A stretch of DNA of 11,010 nt from Donghicola sp041224595 (GCF_041224595.1 NZ_JBGFGN010000054.1:1-11010), one strand, 5' to 3'. Counted from the stretch's first letter, positions 1 through 7,346 are shown. Numbers and translations are program-made. Notes: a model not told the origin generated them from the letters alone.

Positions 1-10
1 ACCTCACAGA

Positions 11-76
11 ATTGGCCTGACGGCCAATGCGCCTTGGACCGGGCTTGCTATATGAGGGCCGCACGCTCCAAGGCGC
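11..76. repeat. Two nested palindromes in the IS subterminal region
   Basis: ATTGGCC-TGAC-GGCCAAT at 11-28 is a 7-bp stem with a 4-base loop. GCGCCTTGGA at 29-38 pairs with TCCAAGGCGC at 67-76, a 10-bp perfect stem. Both recur inverted at 10935-11000. They may act as a terminator or structural element downstream of the IS genes; no T-tract is present, so this is uncertain. Confidence 0.5.
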
Positions 77-713
77 TCGCCCCAAACTGGCCGACTTTTG
101 CTCCGCCACAATGGCCGAATTTTACTCCGCCGTTGACAGCCATCCAGCCAATATCCAGCTGATTCACGCGGATGCGGTTGCGCATCAGGGCAAAGCCTGC
201 GTTGCGGGTCAGAGTCGCCAGCGCGCCCTTGGTCGTCGAGTAGGCGCAAAGCATGGGCTGCCCTGCCCGCTCTGACGTGGAGCCGATGTTCACGATCCGG
301 CCATCAATGCCGTGGTCGATCATCACCCTGGTCGCGTCTTGCATCAGAAAGAACGGTGCGCGGACATTGGTTGCCATCAGCGTGTCGAACAGCTCTGGCG
401 AGGTGTCGATCAGCGTCCCGCGGTCCGTCAGACCGGCCGCGTTAACCAGAATATCCACGCGGCCAAAAAGCTCTGTACACCGCGGCACGATCTGCTGCAC
501 ATCACTCAACTTCGACAGGTCCGCTGCGATCATATACGTCTGCATTCCGGTCTCTTCTGTGATGGCCGCAGCCGTCGCGTTGCCCTTGGCCTGATCGCGG
601 CCGACGATCAGAACGCCCGCTGCGCCAGCCAGCGCAAACTGACGTGTGATCGCGGCCCCCAACCCTTGGGAGCCGCCTGTCACAATCGCGATTTTCCCAT
701 CTATTCGGTTCAT
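48..713 (-). pseudogene. Short-chain dehydrogenase/reductase, C-terminus removed by IS insertion
   Basis: This is a classical SDR, an NAD(P)-dependent oxidoreductase. Seen: the TGGSQGLG cofactor-binding motif at residues 12-19, NAAG at 91-94, and the catalytic set N116, S145, Y158 and K162 (YSTTK). Native sequence runs to about residue 191, in the segment IRVNQLDIGWM; after that the reading frame enters the IS end and adds about 30 unrelated residues before a stop at 48-50. Family members are usually about 250-260 residues, so the last quarter, which closes the substrate pocket, is missing. The catalytic residues are intact but a stable enzyme is unlikely. The ATG at 713 lies 9 bases after the dioxygenase stop, so the two formed one operon. 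The substrate is unknown; a sugar or other polyol is a guess from the LacI neighbour. Confidence 0.9.
88..131 (+). repeat. Two internal IS-end repeats, likely transposase binding sites (left copy)
   Basis: TGGCCGACTTTTGCTCCGCC at 88-107 and TGGCCGAATTTTACTCCGCC at 112-131 differ at two of 20 positions and are spaced 24 bases start to start. In IS21-family elements such tandem subterminal repeats are the known transposase-binding sites; the function here is inferred by analogy. Confidence 0.75.
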
Positions 714-722
714 TCAATGCCC

Positions 723-1889
723 TCAGGTCTCGTTCTTGGTCTGCAAGTCATCCAGCATCTCTCCAAAGGCCTGCTCCGTCCAGCCCTCTGCGATCGCCTG
801 CGCCATGTAGGCGGCCTGCGTCTTGGGGGCGATCCCGCCGATTGGTGGGTTGCGGTCCAGATTGGTTGGAAAGGGATAGCCTTCGGCACTGGCGGCAATG
901 ACGTTTGCCATCTCCACACCAGTGGGTGCCGATCTCAGGACCGGAAACAAAGCGCGGCACATCGCCGTTCGGTTCACACTCTCCATCGCGCGGCCAAAGG
1001 CAGAGGACACCTGAAACAGGTTCACGAGACGAAACTGATCCTCGGTGTGGTTGGTCCCCGCCCCATGCATCACGGCTGGATTAAAGAAAACCGCATCGCC
1101 CTTTTCCAGCGGCAACTGCACGTAATTCTCAGAGAAATAGTCCTGATATTCTGCGCGATTGAACGCGATATATCCTTCGAAGAACTGCTGCGAGAACGGG
1201 AGCACCAGCGTCGGCCCCGTCTCAACCGGCATGTCACAATGGGCAAGCGCGCCTTGCAAGGTCAGCACAGGCGAGATGCCATGGATATGCGCCGGATACT
1301 CGGCCATCCGCTCTGCTGACATAAAGCCCAAGTGGTAGTCGCGGTGGGGTTTCTGTGCGGTACCGCCCGGGTTCACCCGGTTCACCTGAGCCGTCATTTG
1401 ATAGGCCGGTCCCAGCCACGCTTCGGACGCGAGGGCAAAGCTCTGGCAACTGTAATAGGCCGCGAAATTTTGCGGGTCCGCGAGGCAATGCTTTTCCAGA
1501 GAGTTCCAGATGCGGTCATTCGCACCGGGCTTGGCAAAGTGATCGCCTTTGCCGGTGTTCGTGTCTTTCTCGTGGCGGATGATCTGGTCAAACACCTCTG
1601 ACGCGCGGTCTATAACGGCCCCGTCGCGCAGAGCACCTTTGATCACGATCACGCCCGCGCCGTCCGCGAAAACTTGGGCCCATTCCGCCTTCAGAGTTTG
1701 TCGCGCGTCTGGGTCGGCAGCAGCGCGATCAACGCTGGGACCGTCGTAGATCGGAATGTTCCGGATCACATCCACCGCCAGGGGCACCGTTGCGGGATCG
1801 GTGGTCTGCTGAACAATGGATTTAAAGGTCTCGAATGCACCGCTGGTCGCGCTGATCCAGACCGCTTTGGGGTCATTTCTCAGGTTCAT
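723..1889 (-). CDS. Phytanoyl-CoA dioxygenase (PhyH) family Fe(II)/2-oxoglutarate oxygenase
   Basis: A 388-residue protein of the PhyH-type non-haem iron oxygenases, which couple 2-oxoglutarate decarboxylation to hydroxylation. The iron-binding facial triad is readable: HRD at H182 and D184, then the distal histidine H275 in FFNPAVMHGAGTNH, followed by R287 (FRLVNLF), which would bind 2-oxoglutarate. The start at 1889 is chosen because a strong GGGAGG ribosome site lies just upstream; the frame stays open to 1949, but that longer form has no such site and would run deep into the divergent promoter region. It is followed after 9 bases by the SDR, and a LacI-type regulator is transcribed away from it. 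A hydroxylase plus a dehydrogenase suggests stepwise oxidation of a small molecule. The substrate cannot be read from sequence; ectoine- or phosphonate-type hydroxylases also belong to this superfamily. Confidence 0.85.
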   Translation of the reverse strand: MNLRNDPKAVWISATSGAFETFKSIVQQTTDPATVPLAVDVIRNIPIYDGPSVDRAAADPDARQTLKAEWAQVFADGAGVIVIKGALRDGAVIDRASEVFDQIIRHEKDTNTGKGDHFAKPGANDRIWNSLEKHCLADPQNFAAYYSCQSFALASEAWLGPAYQMTAQVNRVNPGGTAQKPHRDYHLGFMSAERMAEYPAHIHGISPVLTLQGALAHCDMPVETGPTLVLPFSQQFFEGYIAFNRAEYQDYFSENYVQLPLEKGDAVFFNPAVMHGAGTNHTEDQFRLVNLFQVSSAFGRAMESVNRTAMCRALFPVLRSAPTGVEMANVIAASAEGYPFPTNLDRNPPIGGIAPKTQAAYMAQAIAEGWTEQAFGEMLDDLQTKNET

Positions 1890-1902
1890 GGTTTTCCTCC
1901 CT
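1884..1902 (-). promoter_or_regulatory. Strong ribosome binding site fixing the oxygenase start
   Basis: On the reverse strand the sequence reads CAGGGAGGAAAACCATG, a near-perfect Shine-Dalgarno a few bases before the ATG at 1889. It decides this start over the upstream in-frame ATG at 1949. Confidence 0.75.
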
Positions 1903-1974
1903 GCCCCAAAGGTGCGCGAGCGCGGCGTGTTTCGGAAGTTGCTTTTCACCTCAAAAACACCTCATGATTGGAAC
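1890..1974. promoter_or_regulatory. Divergent promoter region between PhyH-like oxygenase and LacI-type regulator
   Basis: These 85 bases must hold both divergent promoters and probably the operator of the regulator. Visible elements are GTGTTT at 1927-1932 paired with AAACAC at 1955-1960, and a direct repeat CACCTCA at 1947-1953 and 1958-1964, spaced 11 bases (one helical turn). No typical LacI-family palindrome with a central CG is evident, so the binding site is not assigned. Confidence 0.45.
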
Positions 1975-2994
1975 ATGACCAGAAAGTTCACCATCAAGGA
2001 AATCGCCTTCCATGCGGGCCTCAGTCTGGCCACGGTGGATCGCGCATTGCACGGACGGGCCAATGTGCGTCAGGTCACCCGCGACCGGGTGAACGCCGCC
2101 ATTGCAGAACTGGACAGACAACATGCCGTATCTCGGTTGGAGAGCACAAAGCTGACCATTGATGTGGTCATGCAAGCACCCAACCGATTTTCATCAGCCG
2201 TGCGAAATGCACTAGAGGCCGAGTTGCCGCTGGCACGGCCCGCTGCCTTTCGCAGCCGCTTCCATCTGGCAGAGACGATGGACGACGCCGATATCGTCAG
2301 AACGCTCCGCAGTATTGCCCGCCGTGGCAGTCAAGGCATTGTCCTGAAGGTCCCCTCAACACCCAAAATCGAAGCCTGCCTGAGCGATCTTCTGGGCCGT
2401 GGCATTCCCGTTATCACCTATGTGACCGACGTGGCCCCTGATTTGCGCCTTGCCTATGTCGGGATGGAAAACAAGCAGGCAGGCGCGACCGCCGCCTACC
2501 TTCTGCATAAAATGCGCAGACCGGAGGGCGGGCGCATCCTCGTATCGCTCTCTAGTCAGATGTTTCTCGGGGAGGAGGAACGCCGGATCGGATTCATGTC
2601 CTGTCTGAACACGCTTCAGCCCAGCGCCCGCGTGGTCACAGTGTCCGAAGCGCTTGGCGTCAACCGCACGACGCGGGCGGTCATTCTCGATGCCCTAGTC
2701 CGGCATGATGACATAGATTGCGTCTATTCGATCGGTGGGGGCAATCGGGCGATCCTGTCCGCCTTCGAAGAGGCGCGCCGCAAGATTGATGTCTTTGCCG
2801 CCCACGATCTAGACCGCACCAACCAGAGCCTGTTGTCAGAGCGCAAGCTGAGCTTCGTGCTGCACCATGATTTTCGGAACGACGCGCGCCAGATCGCGCA
2901 GCATTTTCTGCGCCATCATCGCTTTCTACCGCGCACCGCCCAGATAGAGAAAACCGAAATCGGGATCGCGTGCCCGCTGCCACATCTCGCCTGA
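1975..2994 (+). CDS. LacI-family transcriptional regulator
   Basis: A 339-residue regulator of usual LacI-family length. Residues 5-27 form the characteristic helix-turn-helix (TIKEIAFHAGLSLATVDRAL), followed by the hinge region. From about residue 62 on it is a periplasmic-binding-protein-like effector domain with the alternating fold of sugar-sensing members. The start at 1975 is the only one that puts the helix-turn-helix at the N-terminus as in the family; the frame is open upstream to 1816, but that part is antisense to the oxygenase gene. No good ribosome site is seen before the ATG. It is divergent from the PhyH-like gene and probably controls it and the SDR. The effector is most likely a sugar or sugar-like compound by family habit; nothing in the sequence names it. 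It converges on the LysR gene with only 17 bases between stops. Confidence 0.9.
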   Translation: MTRKFTIKEIAFHAGLSLATVDRALHGRANVRQVTRDRVNAAIAELDRQHAVSRLESTKLTIDVVMQAPNRFSSAVRNALEAELPLARPAAFRSRFHLAETMDDADIVRTLRSIARRGSQGIVLKVPSTPKIEACLSDLLGRGIPVITYVTDVAPDLRLAYVGMENKQAGATAAYLLHKMRRPEGGRILVSLSSQMFLGEEERRIGFMSCLNTLQPSARVVTVSEALGVNRTTRAVILDALVRHDDIDCVYSIGGGNRAILSAFEEARRKIDVFAAHDLDRTNQSLLSERKLSFVLHHDFRNDARQIAQHFLRHHRFLPRTAQIEKTEIGIACPLPHLA

Positions 2995-3011
2995 CGCATC
3001 GGCGCGTTGGC

Positions 3012-3911
3012 CTACTCCGTCCCGCGCCGCGTAAAACTCTGAAGCAGAGAAAAGAAGTTCATAACCTGCGGCTTGCGATTATCCAGCCGCGCATGCGCCG
3101 TCAGGCTGGTGCCAGGATTGTGCCCCCCATACGACCTGTAAACCACACCAGAGCGCGGCGAGTGCGATACGCTCTCTGGCACCATCGCGACCCCCACCCC
3201 GACCGAAACCAGAGATATCGCCGTCTGGTAGTCCTGCGCAAAAAGCTGCTCTTTGGGGGTGACCCCGTTTTCCGCGCAGACCCGCAGGATGAAGTCTGCA
3301 AACGATGGCCTAGGACGGCGCGGATAGAGAACAAAAGGTTCCTCTGACAGATCACGCAGATCAATAGAGCGGGCCGTATCCGCAAAGGGGGACCCATCAG
3401 GGATCGCTAGGATCAAGGGCTCGCGAAACAACTCTGCCGACCGCAGTTCCTCTGCTCCGCTTAGATGCGGGCGCGCGACGGCGATGTCGATATCGCGGCG
3501 GATCAGCGCGCGTTCCAGATCGGCGTTGTTCATCGAGGACAGCGACAGATCGACGTTCTTGTATTTCGACCGGTAGGCCTGAATGAGGCCCGGCAGCGGC
3601 CCATGGGTGGCCGACCCGACAAAGGCAATCCGCAGCTGGCCCGCACCGCCTTGGCCGATCGACCTTGCCTCTCGATACGCGCTGTCCAGATCGCGCAAAA
3701 TATCCCGTGCGCGCTGCAAGAAGGCAGCGCCCGCGTCGGTCAGGCGGATCTGGTTGCGGCTGCGGTCAAAGAGTTTGACGCCGAGCTGATCCTCAAGTGC
3801 CGCGATCTGCCGCGACAAGGGCGGCTGCGCCATCCCAAGACGCACAGCGGCGCGGCCGAAGTTCAACTCCTCGGCCACGGCGATAAAGTATTTCAGACGT
3901 TTGAATTCCAA
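3012..3911 (-). CDS. LysR-family regulator, CatR/BenM-like, of the ring-cleavage operon
   Basis: A 299-residue LysR-type regulator. Residues 1-60 are the winged helix-turn-helix (MEFKRLKYFIAVAEELNFGRAA, then QPPLSRQIAALEDQLGVKLFDR), a form common among CatR, BenM and CbnR. The remainder is the two-lobed effector-binding domain, which in those relatives binds cis,cis-muconate or a related acid. The start is TTG at 3911; it is preceded by GAGGG at a fitting distance and places the family-conserved N-terminus at residue 1. It lies 21 bases after the hydrolase stop on the same strand, so it is probably co-transcribed with the catabolic genes, unlike the usual divergent arrangement. A BenM/CatM-type operator lies in front of the dioxygenase at 7397-7411. 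The role in regulating this operon is inferred from that site and the context. Confidence 0.9.
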   Translation of the reverse strand: MEFKRLKYFIAVAEELNFGRAAVRLGMAQPPLSRQIAALEDQLGVKLFDRSRNQIRLTDAGAAFLQRARDILRDLDSAYREARSIGQGGAGQLRIAFVGSATHGPLPGLIQAYRSKYKNVDLSLSSMNNADLERALIRRDIDIAVARPHLSGAEELRSAELFREPLILAIPDGSPFADTARSIDLRDLSEEPFVLYPRRPRPSFADFILRVCAENGVTPKEQLFAQDYQTAISLVSVGVGVAMVPESVSHSPRSGVVYRSYGGHNPGTSLTAHARLDNRKPQVMNFFSLLQSFTRRGTE

Positions 3912-3932
3912 GAGCGGCCCTCGGTGGCCACC

Positions 3933-4778
3933 CTACCCCATCTTGGCAAGCGCCTCGATGAAATGCGGACGGAAGGTGGCGGGGTTTTCACTCATCGGAA
4001 AATGCCCGATCCCCTCCATGACCGCAAGGGTTGCGCCGGGGATCTGGTCCGCCGTGCGCTTGGCGTCTTCGGGGGTGCAGGTCATGTCGTAGGTGCCGAC
4101 CATGATGTGCACGGGCTTGTCCGAGGTGTCGATGCCGCCGAGTTTGCCCACCAGACTGTCGTCCTTGGTGTAGAAGTTCAGATCGCCGCGGAAGACACCC
4201 GGACCGGACTGCATGAACATCCACTGGGTGTTCCAGCGCTCCGACTTCGGCCCTTGGGGCGCGATGTTGGCGGACACCAGAGCGGCCCCCATTTCGCCGC
4301 CATGGGCATCGGGGCGGTGGAACCAGTCGATGTCATACCACGCGGGCTGGAAGTCAGATGCCTCGATCGCGATGAAGCCTTTGAAGGGCTCGGGATTGTT
4401 CAGCGCCAGTTGCAGCGCGATGCGCCCGCCCATAGAGCAGCCTGCGTAGATCGGGTTTTCAAGGCCTAGCGCCTCGACCAGCTTCAGGACCGTTTCAACA
4501 TAGACTTCGGTGGTCAGCAGGTACTCTTCTTCTTCAAAGCCTTCGGGCGGCAAGGATTTCCCATGCCACGGCATGTCCGGCGCGATGAAGCGGTAGTTCG
4601 CGGTCAGCTCTGCATCGTTCATGATGTGACGCCACTGGCGGCTGTCGGCACCTGCGGTGTGGAAGCAAATGACGGGCTGGCCCTGACCGGCCTCTTCCAC
4701 ATAAACGCGGTAGCTCCGGCCTGCGACCTCGATCGTCACGTAGCGGCCAATGATCGGCTCGTAGTTCGGCGCGCTCAT
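3933..4778 (-). CDS. Alpha/beta hydrolase, possible enol-lactone hydrolase of the ring-cleavage pathway
   Basis: A 281-residue serine hydrolase. The nucleophile elbow GCSMGG puts the serine at 115; D231 (VGTYD) and H259 (GIGHFP) complete the triad, and H40 in CFHTAGADSRQW lies in the oxyanion-hole strand. The start at 4778 overlaps the stop of the SCP2-like gene by ATGA and is preceded by AGGAGG, so translation is coupled; the frame stays open to 4976 but that part is antisense-frame noise. In the catechol branch of the beta-ketoadipate pathway the matching step is hydrolysis of beta-ketoadipate enol-lactone (PcaD-type, also a serine hydrolase); this is the most economical role. It is not a cysteine-type dienelactone hydrolase. 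A C-C bond hydrolase of a meta-cleavage route has the same fold and is not excluded by motifs alone. Confidence 0.85.
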   Translation of the reverse strand: MSAPNYEPIIGRYVTIEVAGRSYRVYVEEAGQGQPVICFHTAGADSRQWRHIMNDAELTANYRFIAPDMPWHGKSLPPEGFEEEEYLLTTEVYVETVLKLVEALGLENPIYAGCSMGGRIALQLALNNPEPFKGFIAIEASDFQPAWYDIDWFHRPDAHGGEMGAALVSANIAPQGPKSERWNTQWMFMQSGPGVFRGDLNFYTKDDSLVGKLGGIDTSDKPVHIMVGTYDMTCTPEDAKRTADQIPGATLAVMEGIGHFPMSENPATFRPHFIEALAKMG

Positions 4779-5164
4779 GCTGTGGCCTCCTCTTGGCGAC
4801 CCAGCGCCATAAATTCTTTGAAGAACCGCAGGTTTTTCACCAGCAACAGAATGTCCCCTTCGATCCGACCACGACCGGTTTTCACAAAACCGAAGATGTC
4901 GTGAAAGGTAGGTTCGGGCATCGGTTCCCAGAATTTCGCCAGCGCCTCGCCATCGGTGCGCAATGCAAACCGCCAAGGGGTCTGACGGCTGGGGCCTTCG
5001 GTCACGCGCTCCAGTGCGCCGCGATGGAATGCGAGATAGTACTCGTTGCCATCTATCTCGATCAGAACCGTTTCTGAAAACAGCGCACCAAGCCGCTGCA
5101 AATGAGGCTTCTCGGCGAGCTCGCGCCCCATCTCTTGGAAGCGATCACGTAGGTCACTCGTCAT
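4775..5164 (-). CDS. Small SCP2-like protein in the place of catC
   Basis: A 129-residue soluble protein without signal peptide or membrane segment. Residues about 20-120 resemble the sterol-carrier-protein-2 fold: a strand-rich half (ETVLIEIDGNEYYLAF), then WRFALRTDGEALAKFW, and the end GRGRIEGDILLLVKNLRFFKEFMAL, where a G-x-I-x-GD turn is followed by a terminal helix. This is a resemblance by eye. SCP2 domains bind hydrophobic ligands, and family members are rarely assigned a reaction. It lies 10 bases after the cycloisomerase, with GAGGAAA before its ATG, and overlaps the hydrolase by ATGA. It does not look like muconolactone isomerase, which is about 90-95 residues with a different start. 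It may bind an intermediate, help the hydrolase, or replace the missing isomerase; these are guesses. Confidence 0.7.
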   Translation of the reverse strand: MTSDLRDRFQEMGRELAEKPHLQRLGALFSETVLIEIDGNEYYLAFHRGALERVTEGPSRQTPWRFALRTDGEALAKFWEPMPEPTFHDIFGFVKTGRGRIEGDILLLVKNLRFFKEFMALGRQEEATA

Positions 5165-5174
5165 TGGGATTTCC

Positions 5175-6353
5175 TCAGTCTTTGCGGGCGTATTTCTCGA
5201 TCAGGTCAAGGTCCGGCGTCACGCCAAGCCCCGGCCCATCGGGCAAATGCACCTCGAAATTCTCGTATTTCAGGCCGTCGCGGCACAGGTCCTCGATCAG
5301 GATTTTGGGGCCGAAATGTTCAGTCCCCCAGTGCAGATCGGGCAGCGTGGCAAAGGCATGCAGGTGGGCTGCCGCCCCGACCGAACTTTCCAGCAGACAC
5401 CCCCCGTAAAGCTGTACGCCAGCGGCCTGCGCCACGGCTGCCACCTGTTTGAGCTGATGAACCCCGCCGTGTTTGCACAGCTTCAGGGACAGCACAGAAC
5501 CCGCACCGCGATTGCAGCCATCCAGCGCCTCTTCGGTGGTAAAGACACCTTCGTCCATCATGATCGGAACGGGGGACCGCGCAGAAATCCGCGCCATCGC
5601 CGCCATTTGTCCACCCGGCAGAGGTTGTTCGATCAGGCTGACACCCAGATCGGCCAGTCGCGGAATGAAGCGGATGAAATCGGCCTCGGACCAGCCTTGG
5701 TTCACATCCGCGATGATGTCTGTGCCCGTGGGCAGCGCCTTTTGCAGCGCGGCCAAACGGTCCAGGTCGGTGGCAGGATCGGCAAAACCCAACTTGATCT
5801 TGAAGCGGTTGAACCAGCCCTTTTCGATCATGCCTTGGGCTTCGTCGACCTCTTGGCCCGCATCGCCCGAGGCCAGCGCCCATATCGCCGAGAACGACCG
5901 CCACCGCGCGCCGCCGAGCAGCACATGAGCCGAAACCCCGAGCGTTTTGCCCGTGGCATCCAGCAGCGCCATGTCCAGCGCGGACTTTGCCGCGTAGTTG
6001 CGCTTGGCCGCCTTGGCCATCTCGGCCGCTGCTGCCTCTAGCAGGCACGCTGGTTTCCCGATCAGCGCGGGGGCCAAGTAGGTGTCGATGTTGGCTTTGA
6101 TCGCTTCGACGCTTTCCTCGGCCCAGCGGGGACCGCCCAATGTCGATGCCTCGCCGAACCCCGCTACCCCGTTCTCCAGCGTCACACGGACAAAGACGTA
6201 GCCCTGATAGCTGATCGAGGTGTTCGAGAGTTTGTGCTTGCGGCGAGTTGGCGCCTCAATGATCCAAGAGGTCACGGCGCGGACGCGCGTCGCCTCTGCC
6301 AGATGATCGCAAGGCTGACCAGAGAGCGCTTTGGCTGCGAGGGGCGTGTTCAT
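5175..6353 (-). CDS. Muconate-cycloisomerase-like enzyme (enolase superfamily)
   Basis: A 392-residue enolase-superfamily protein of the muconate lactonizing group, which turns cis,cis-muconate into muconolactone. Catalytic features are all present: the KxK motif at K185/K187 (FKIKLG), metal ligands D216 (DVNQGW), E242 (IEQPL) and D267 (MDEGVF), K291 (LKLCKHGG), and E322 (GGCLLESSVG). The N-terminal capping domain spans about residues 24-145. The start at 6353 has only a weak ribosome site (CCGGAAAA) and gives about 20 residues more than usual before the family's first strand (VRAVTSWIIEAPTRRKHKLS). It is the second gene of the operon, 93 bases after the dioxygenase. Family members also include dipeptide epimerases and chloromuconate cycloisomerases; the neighbouring intradiol dioxygenase makes a muconate-type substrate likely. 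Confidence 0.88.
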   Translation of the reverse strand: MNTPLAAKALSGQPCDHLAEATRVRAVTSWIIEAPTRRKHKLSNTSISYQGYVFVRVTLENGVAGFGEASTLGGPRWAEESVEAIKANIDTYLAPALIGKPACLLEAAAAEMAKAAKRNYAAKSALDMALLDATGKTLGVSAHVLLGGARWRSFSAIWALASGDAGQEVDEAQGMIEKGWFNRFKIKLGFADPATDLDRLAALQKALPTGTDIIADVNQGWSEADFIRFIPRLADLGVSLIEQPLPGGQMAAMARISARSPVPIMMDEGVFTTEEALDGCNRGAGSVLSLKLCKHGGVHQLKQVAAVAQAAGVQLYGGCLLESSVGAAAHLHAFATLPDLHWGTEHFGPKILIEDLCRDGLKYENFEVHLPDGPGLGVTPDLDLIEKYARKD

Positions 6354-6446
6354 GATATTTTCCGGATGGTCAGTATGGGGAACGGCACGGGCAAACGCGC
6401 CGCTCCTTGGGAGGTTGGAGGGAAGCTCCCATCCAGCCAGCGCCGA
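6354..6446 (-). other. Intergenic gap in the operon with possible mRNA hairpin
   Basis: The 93 bases between dioxygenase and cycloisomerase are much longer than the other gaps in this operon. On the transcribed strand TGGGAG and CTCCCA can pair around a 12-base loop, with no T-run after it, so a full terminator is unlikely. It may dampen expression or protect the upstream message from decay. Confidence 0.3.
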
Positions 6447-7316
6447 TTACTCGGCGGCGACGCTTTCGATCAACGCATTGTTACGGATCACGAAGTCAAA
6501 GGTCATAACCATGTCGGTGTCCGCGCCTTCGGGGGCTTTGGTCATGTCGCCGATCAGCTCCTCTTTGACGGCAAAGACACTGTCGTTGTCGAGGTATTCA
6601 GTGGTGCTGTCGTAGATCTGCGAGATCAGGGTTTTATAGCCGTCCTTCATGATCATGAAGTGGATGTGGCCGGGACGCCATGGGTGGTGGCCCATGTACT
6701 TCAGCAACTCGCCCGCCGCGCCATCATAGGGGATCGGATAGGGCACAGGACGGATCGCGACAAATTCGTATTCGCCCTTCTCGTCGGTGACAAAGCGGCC
6801 ACGCAGGTTGAAATCGGGCTGATCCGGGTCCTGCTGCTCATAAAGGCCGTTCGGCGCATCTTCCCACACATCCATGGTCACGCCCGGTACAGGGTTGCCA
6901 TCGGTATCGCGGATGGTGCCTGACACGCGGACGGTTTCCTGACCTTCGAAGTCCTTCTGGATAATCGAGGCGCCCTTTTCCAGAACCGGTGGGTTTTCGC
7001 GGTAGAACGGGCCGAGCACGGTGGAAATGGTCTCGTTGTGGGTCGGCTTCTTGTCCAGCATGTCTGCCAGAACCTCGACCCCGATGATATCGGAGATCAG
7101 GATAAATTCGTTGCGGGCATCGCTCGAAATTTCGCCTGCACGGCGCATCCATTCCATAGCTTCGAGCCATTCTTCATAGGTCAGATCGACCTCTTTCATG
7201 AAGGCGTGCACGTGCTTCAGTGCGGCCTTCATGATTTCCATGTTGCGTGCGGGAATCCCTGCGTCCATCGAATTGATGACGGCGTCGGTGATGTTCTCGA
7301 TCGTAATATTGCGCAC
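6447..7316 (-). CDS. Intradiol ring-cleavage dioxygenase (catechol/hydroxyquinol 1,2-dioxygenase)
   Basis: A 289-residue Fe(III) dioxygenase that opens a dihydroxylated aromatic ring between the two hydroxyls. The four iron ligands are clear from context and spacing: Y159 (NGLYEQQ), Y193 (PVPYPIP), H217 and H219 (RPGHIHF). Residues 1-100 form the helical N-terminal dimer domain of this family, and the beta-sandwich starts near 125. The start is GTG at 7316, supported by GGGAGGAG about 7 bases upstream. Several stretches (PVPYPIP-x-DG, HPWRP-x-HIHF, NLRGRF) resemble hydroxyquinol and chlorocatechol dioxygenases more than Pseudomonas-type CatA. The cycloisomerase next door, however, argues for a catechol giving muconate, since hydroxyquinol cleavage yields maleylacetate directly. 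The usual alanine before HIH is glycine here. It is the first gene of its operon, under a BenM/CatM-type operator. Confidence 0.92.
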   Translation of the reverse strand: MRNITIENITDAVINSMDAGIPARNMEIMKAALKHVHAFMKEVDLTYEEWLEAMEWMRRAGEISSDARNEFILISDIIGVEVLADMLDKKPTHNETISTVLGPFYRENPPVLEKGASIIQKDFEGQETVRVSGTIRDTDGNPVPGVTMDVWEDAPNGLYEQQDPDQPDFNLRGRFVTDEKGEYEFVAIRPVPYPIPYDGAAGELLKYMGHHPWRPGHIHFMIMKDGYKTLISQIYDSTTEYLDNDSVFAVKEELIGDMTKAPEGADTDMVMTFDFVIRNNALIESVAAE

Positions 7317-7346
7317 AGTAGCTCCTCCCTCTGTCGTCGTTTGGCG

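Larger units (their letters stand above)
1..138. mobile_element. Terminus of an IS21-family-like insertion sequence (left edge)
   Basis: The IS body lies to the left of base 1 and its end is at about base 138, where the reverse strand begins TGTCAACGGCGG. The terminus carries two near-identical 20-base repeats (88-107 and 112-131), the multiple-terminal-repeat layout known for IS21-family elements and often seen in alphaproteobacteria. No istA or istB coding sequence is visible, so the family is assigned from end structure only. The IS interrupts the short-chain dehydrogenase gene on its right. The target duplication cannot be seen because the other end of the element is outside the window. 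Confidence 0.7.
1..141 (+). repeat. 141-bp perfect terminal inverted repeat, left arm
   Basis: Bases 1-141 are identical to the reverse complement of 10870-11010, with no mismatch; base 142 (a) differs from its partner (g when read the same way). The repeat covers the IS terminus (1-138) plus three flanking bases (GGC on the reverse strand) that the two insertion sites share. Confidence 0.97.

Noticed and set aside
1..141. Inverted repeats as telomeres of a linear plasmid or phage ends
   Set aside because: The arms contain IS21-like repeats and break genes on both sides, which fits IS copies at contig ends rather than replicon termini.
312..1319. 335-residue open frame on the + strand
   Set aside because: It lies antisense to the SDR and PhyH-like genes, has no recognisable domain or ribosome site, and reads as low-complexity Arg/His-rich noise typical of GC-rich shadow frames.
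2995..3011. Bidirectional terminator between LacI and LysR genes
   Set aside because: Only 17 bases separate the stops and no stem-loop with a T-run is visible.
3465..4469. 334-residue open frame on the + strand
   Set aside because: Antisense to the LysR and hydrolase genes, both of which have clear families and start signals on the other strand.
4779..4976. N-terminal extension of the hydrolase to 4976
   Set aside because: The extra 66 residues overlap the SCP2-like gene in another frame; AGGAGG and the ATGA overlap support 4778 as the start.
4775..5164. Calling this gene catC (muconolactone isomerase)
   Set aside because: It is longer than CatC and its sequence pattern is SCP2-like; position alone is not enough.
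5247..6041. 264-residue open frame on the + strand
   Set aside because: Shadow of the cycloisomerase gene, whose catalytic motifs are all on the reverse strand.
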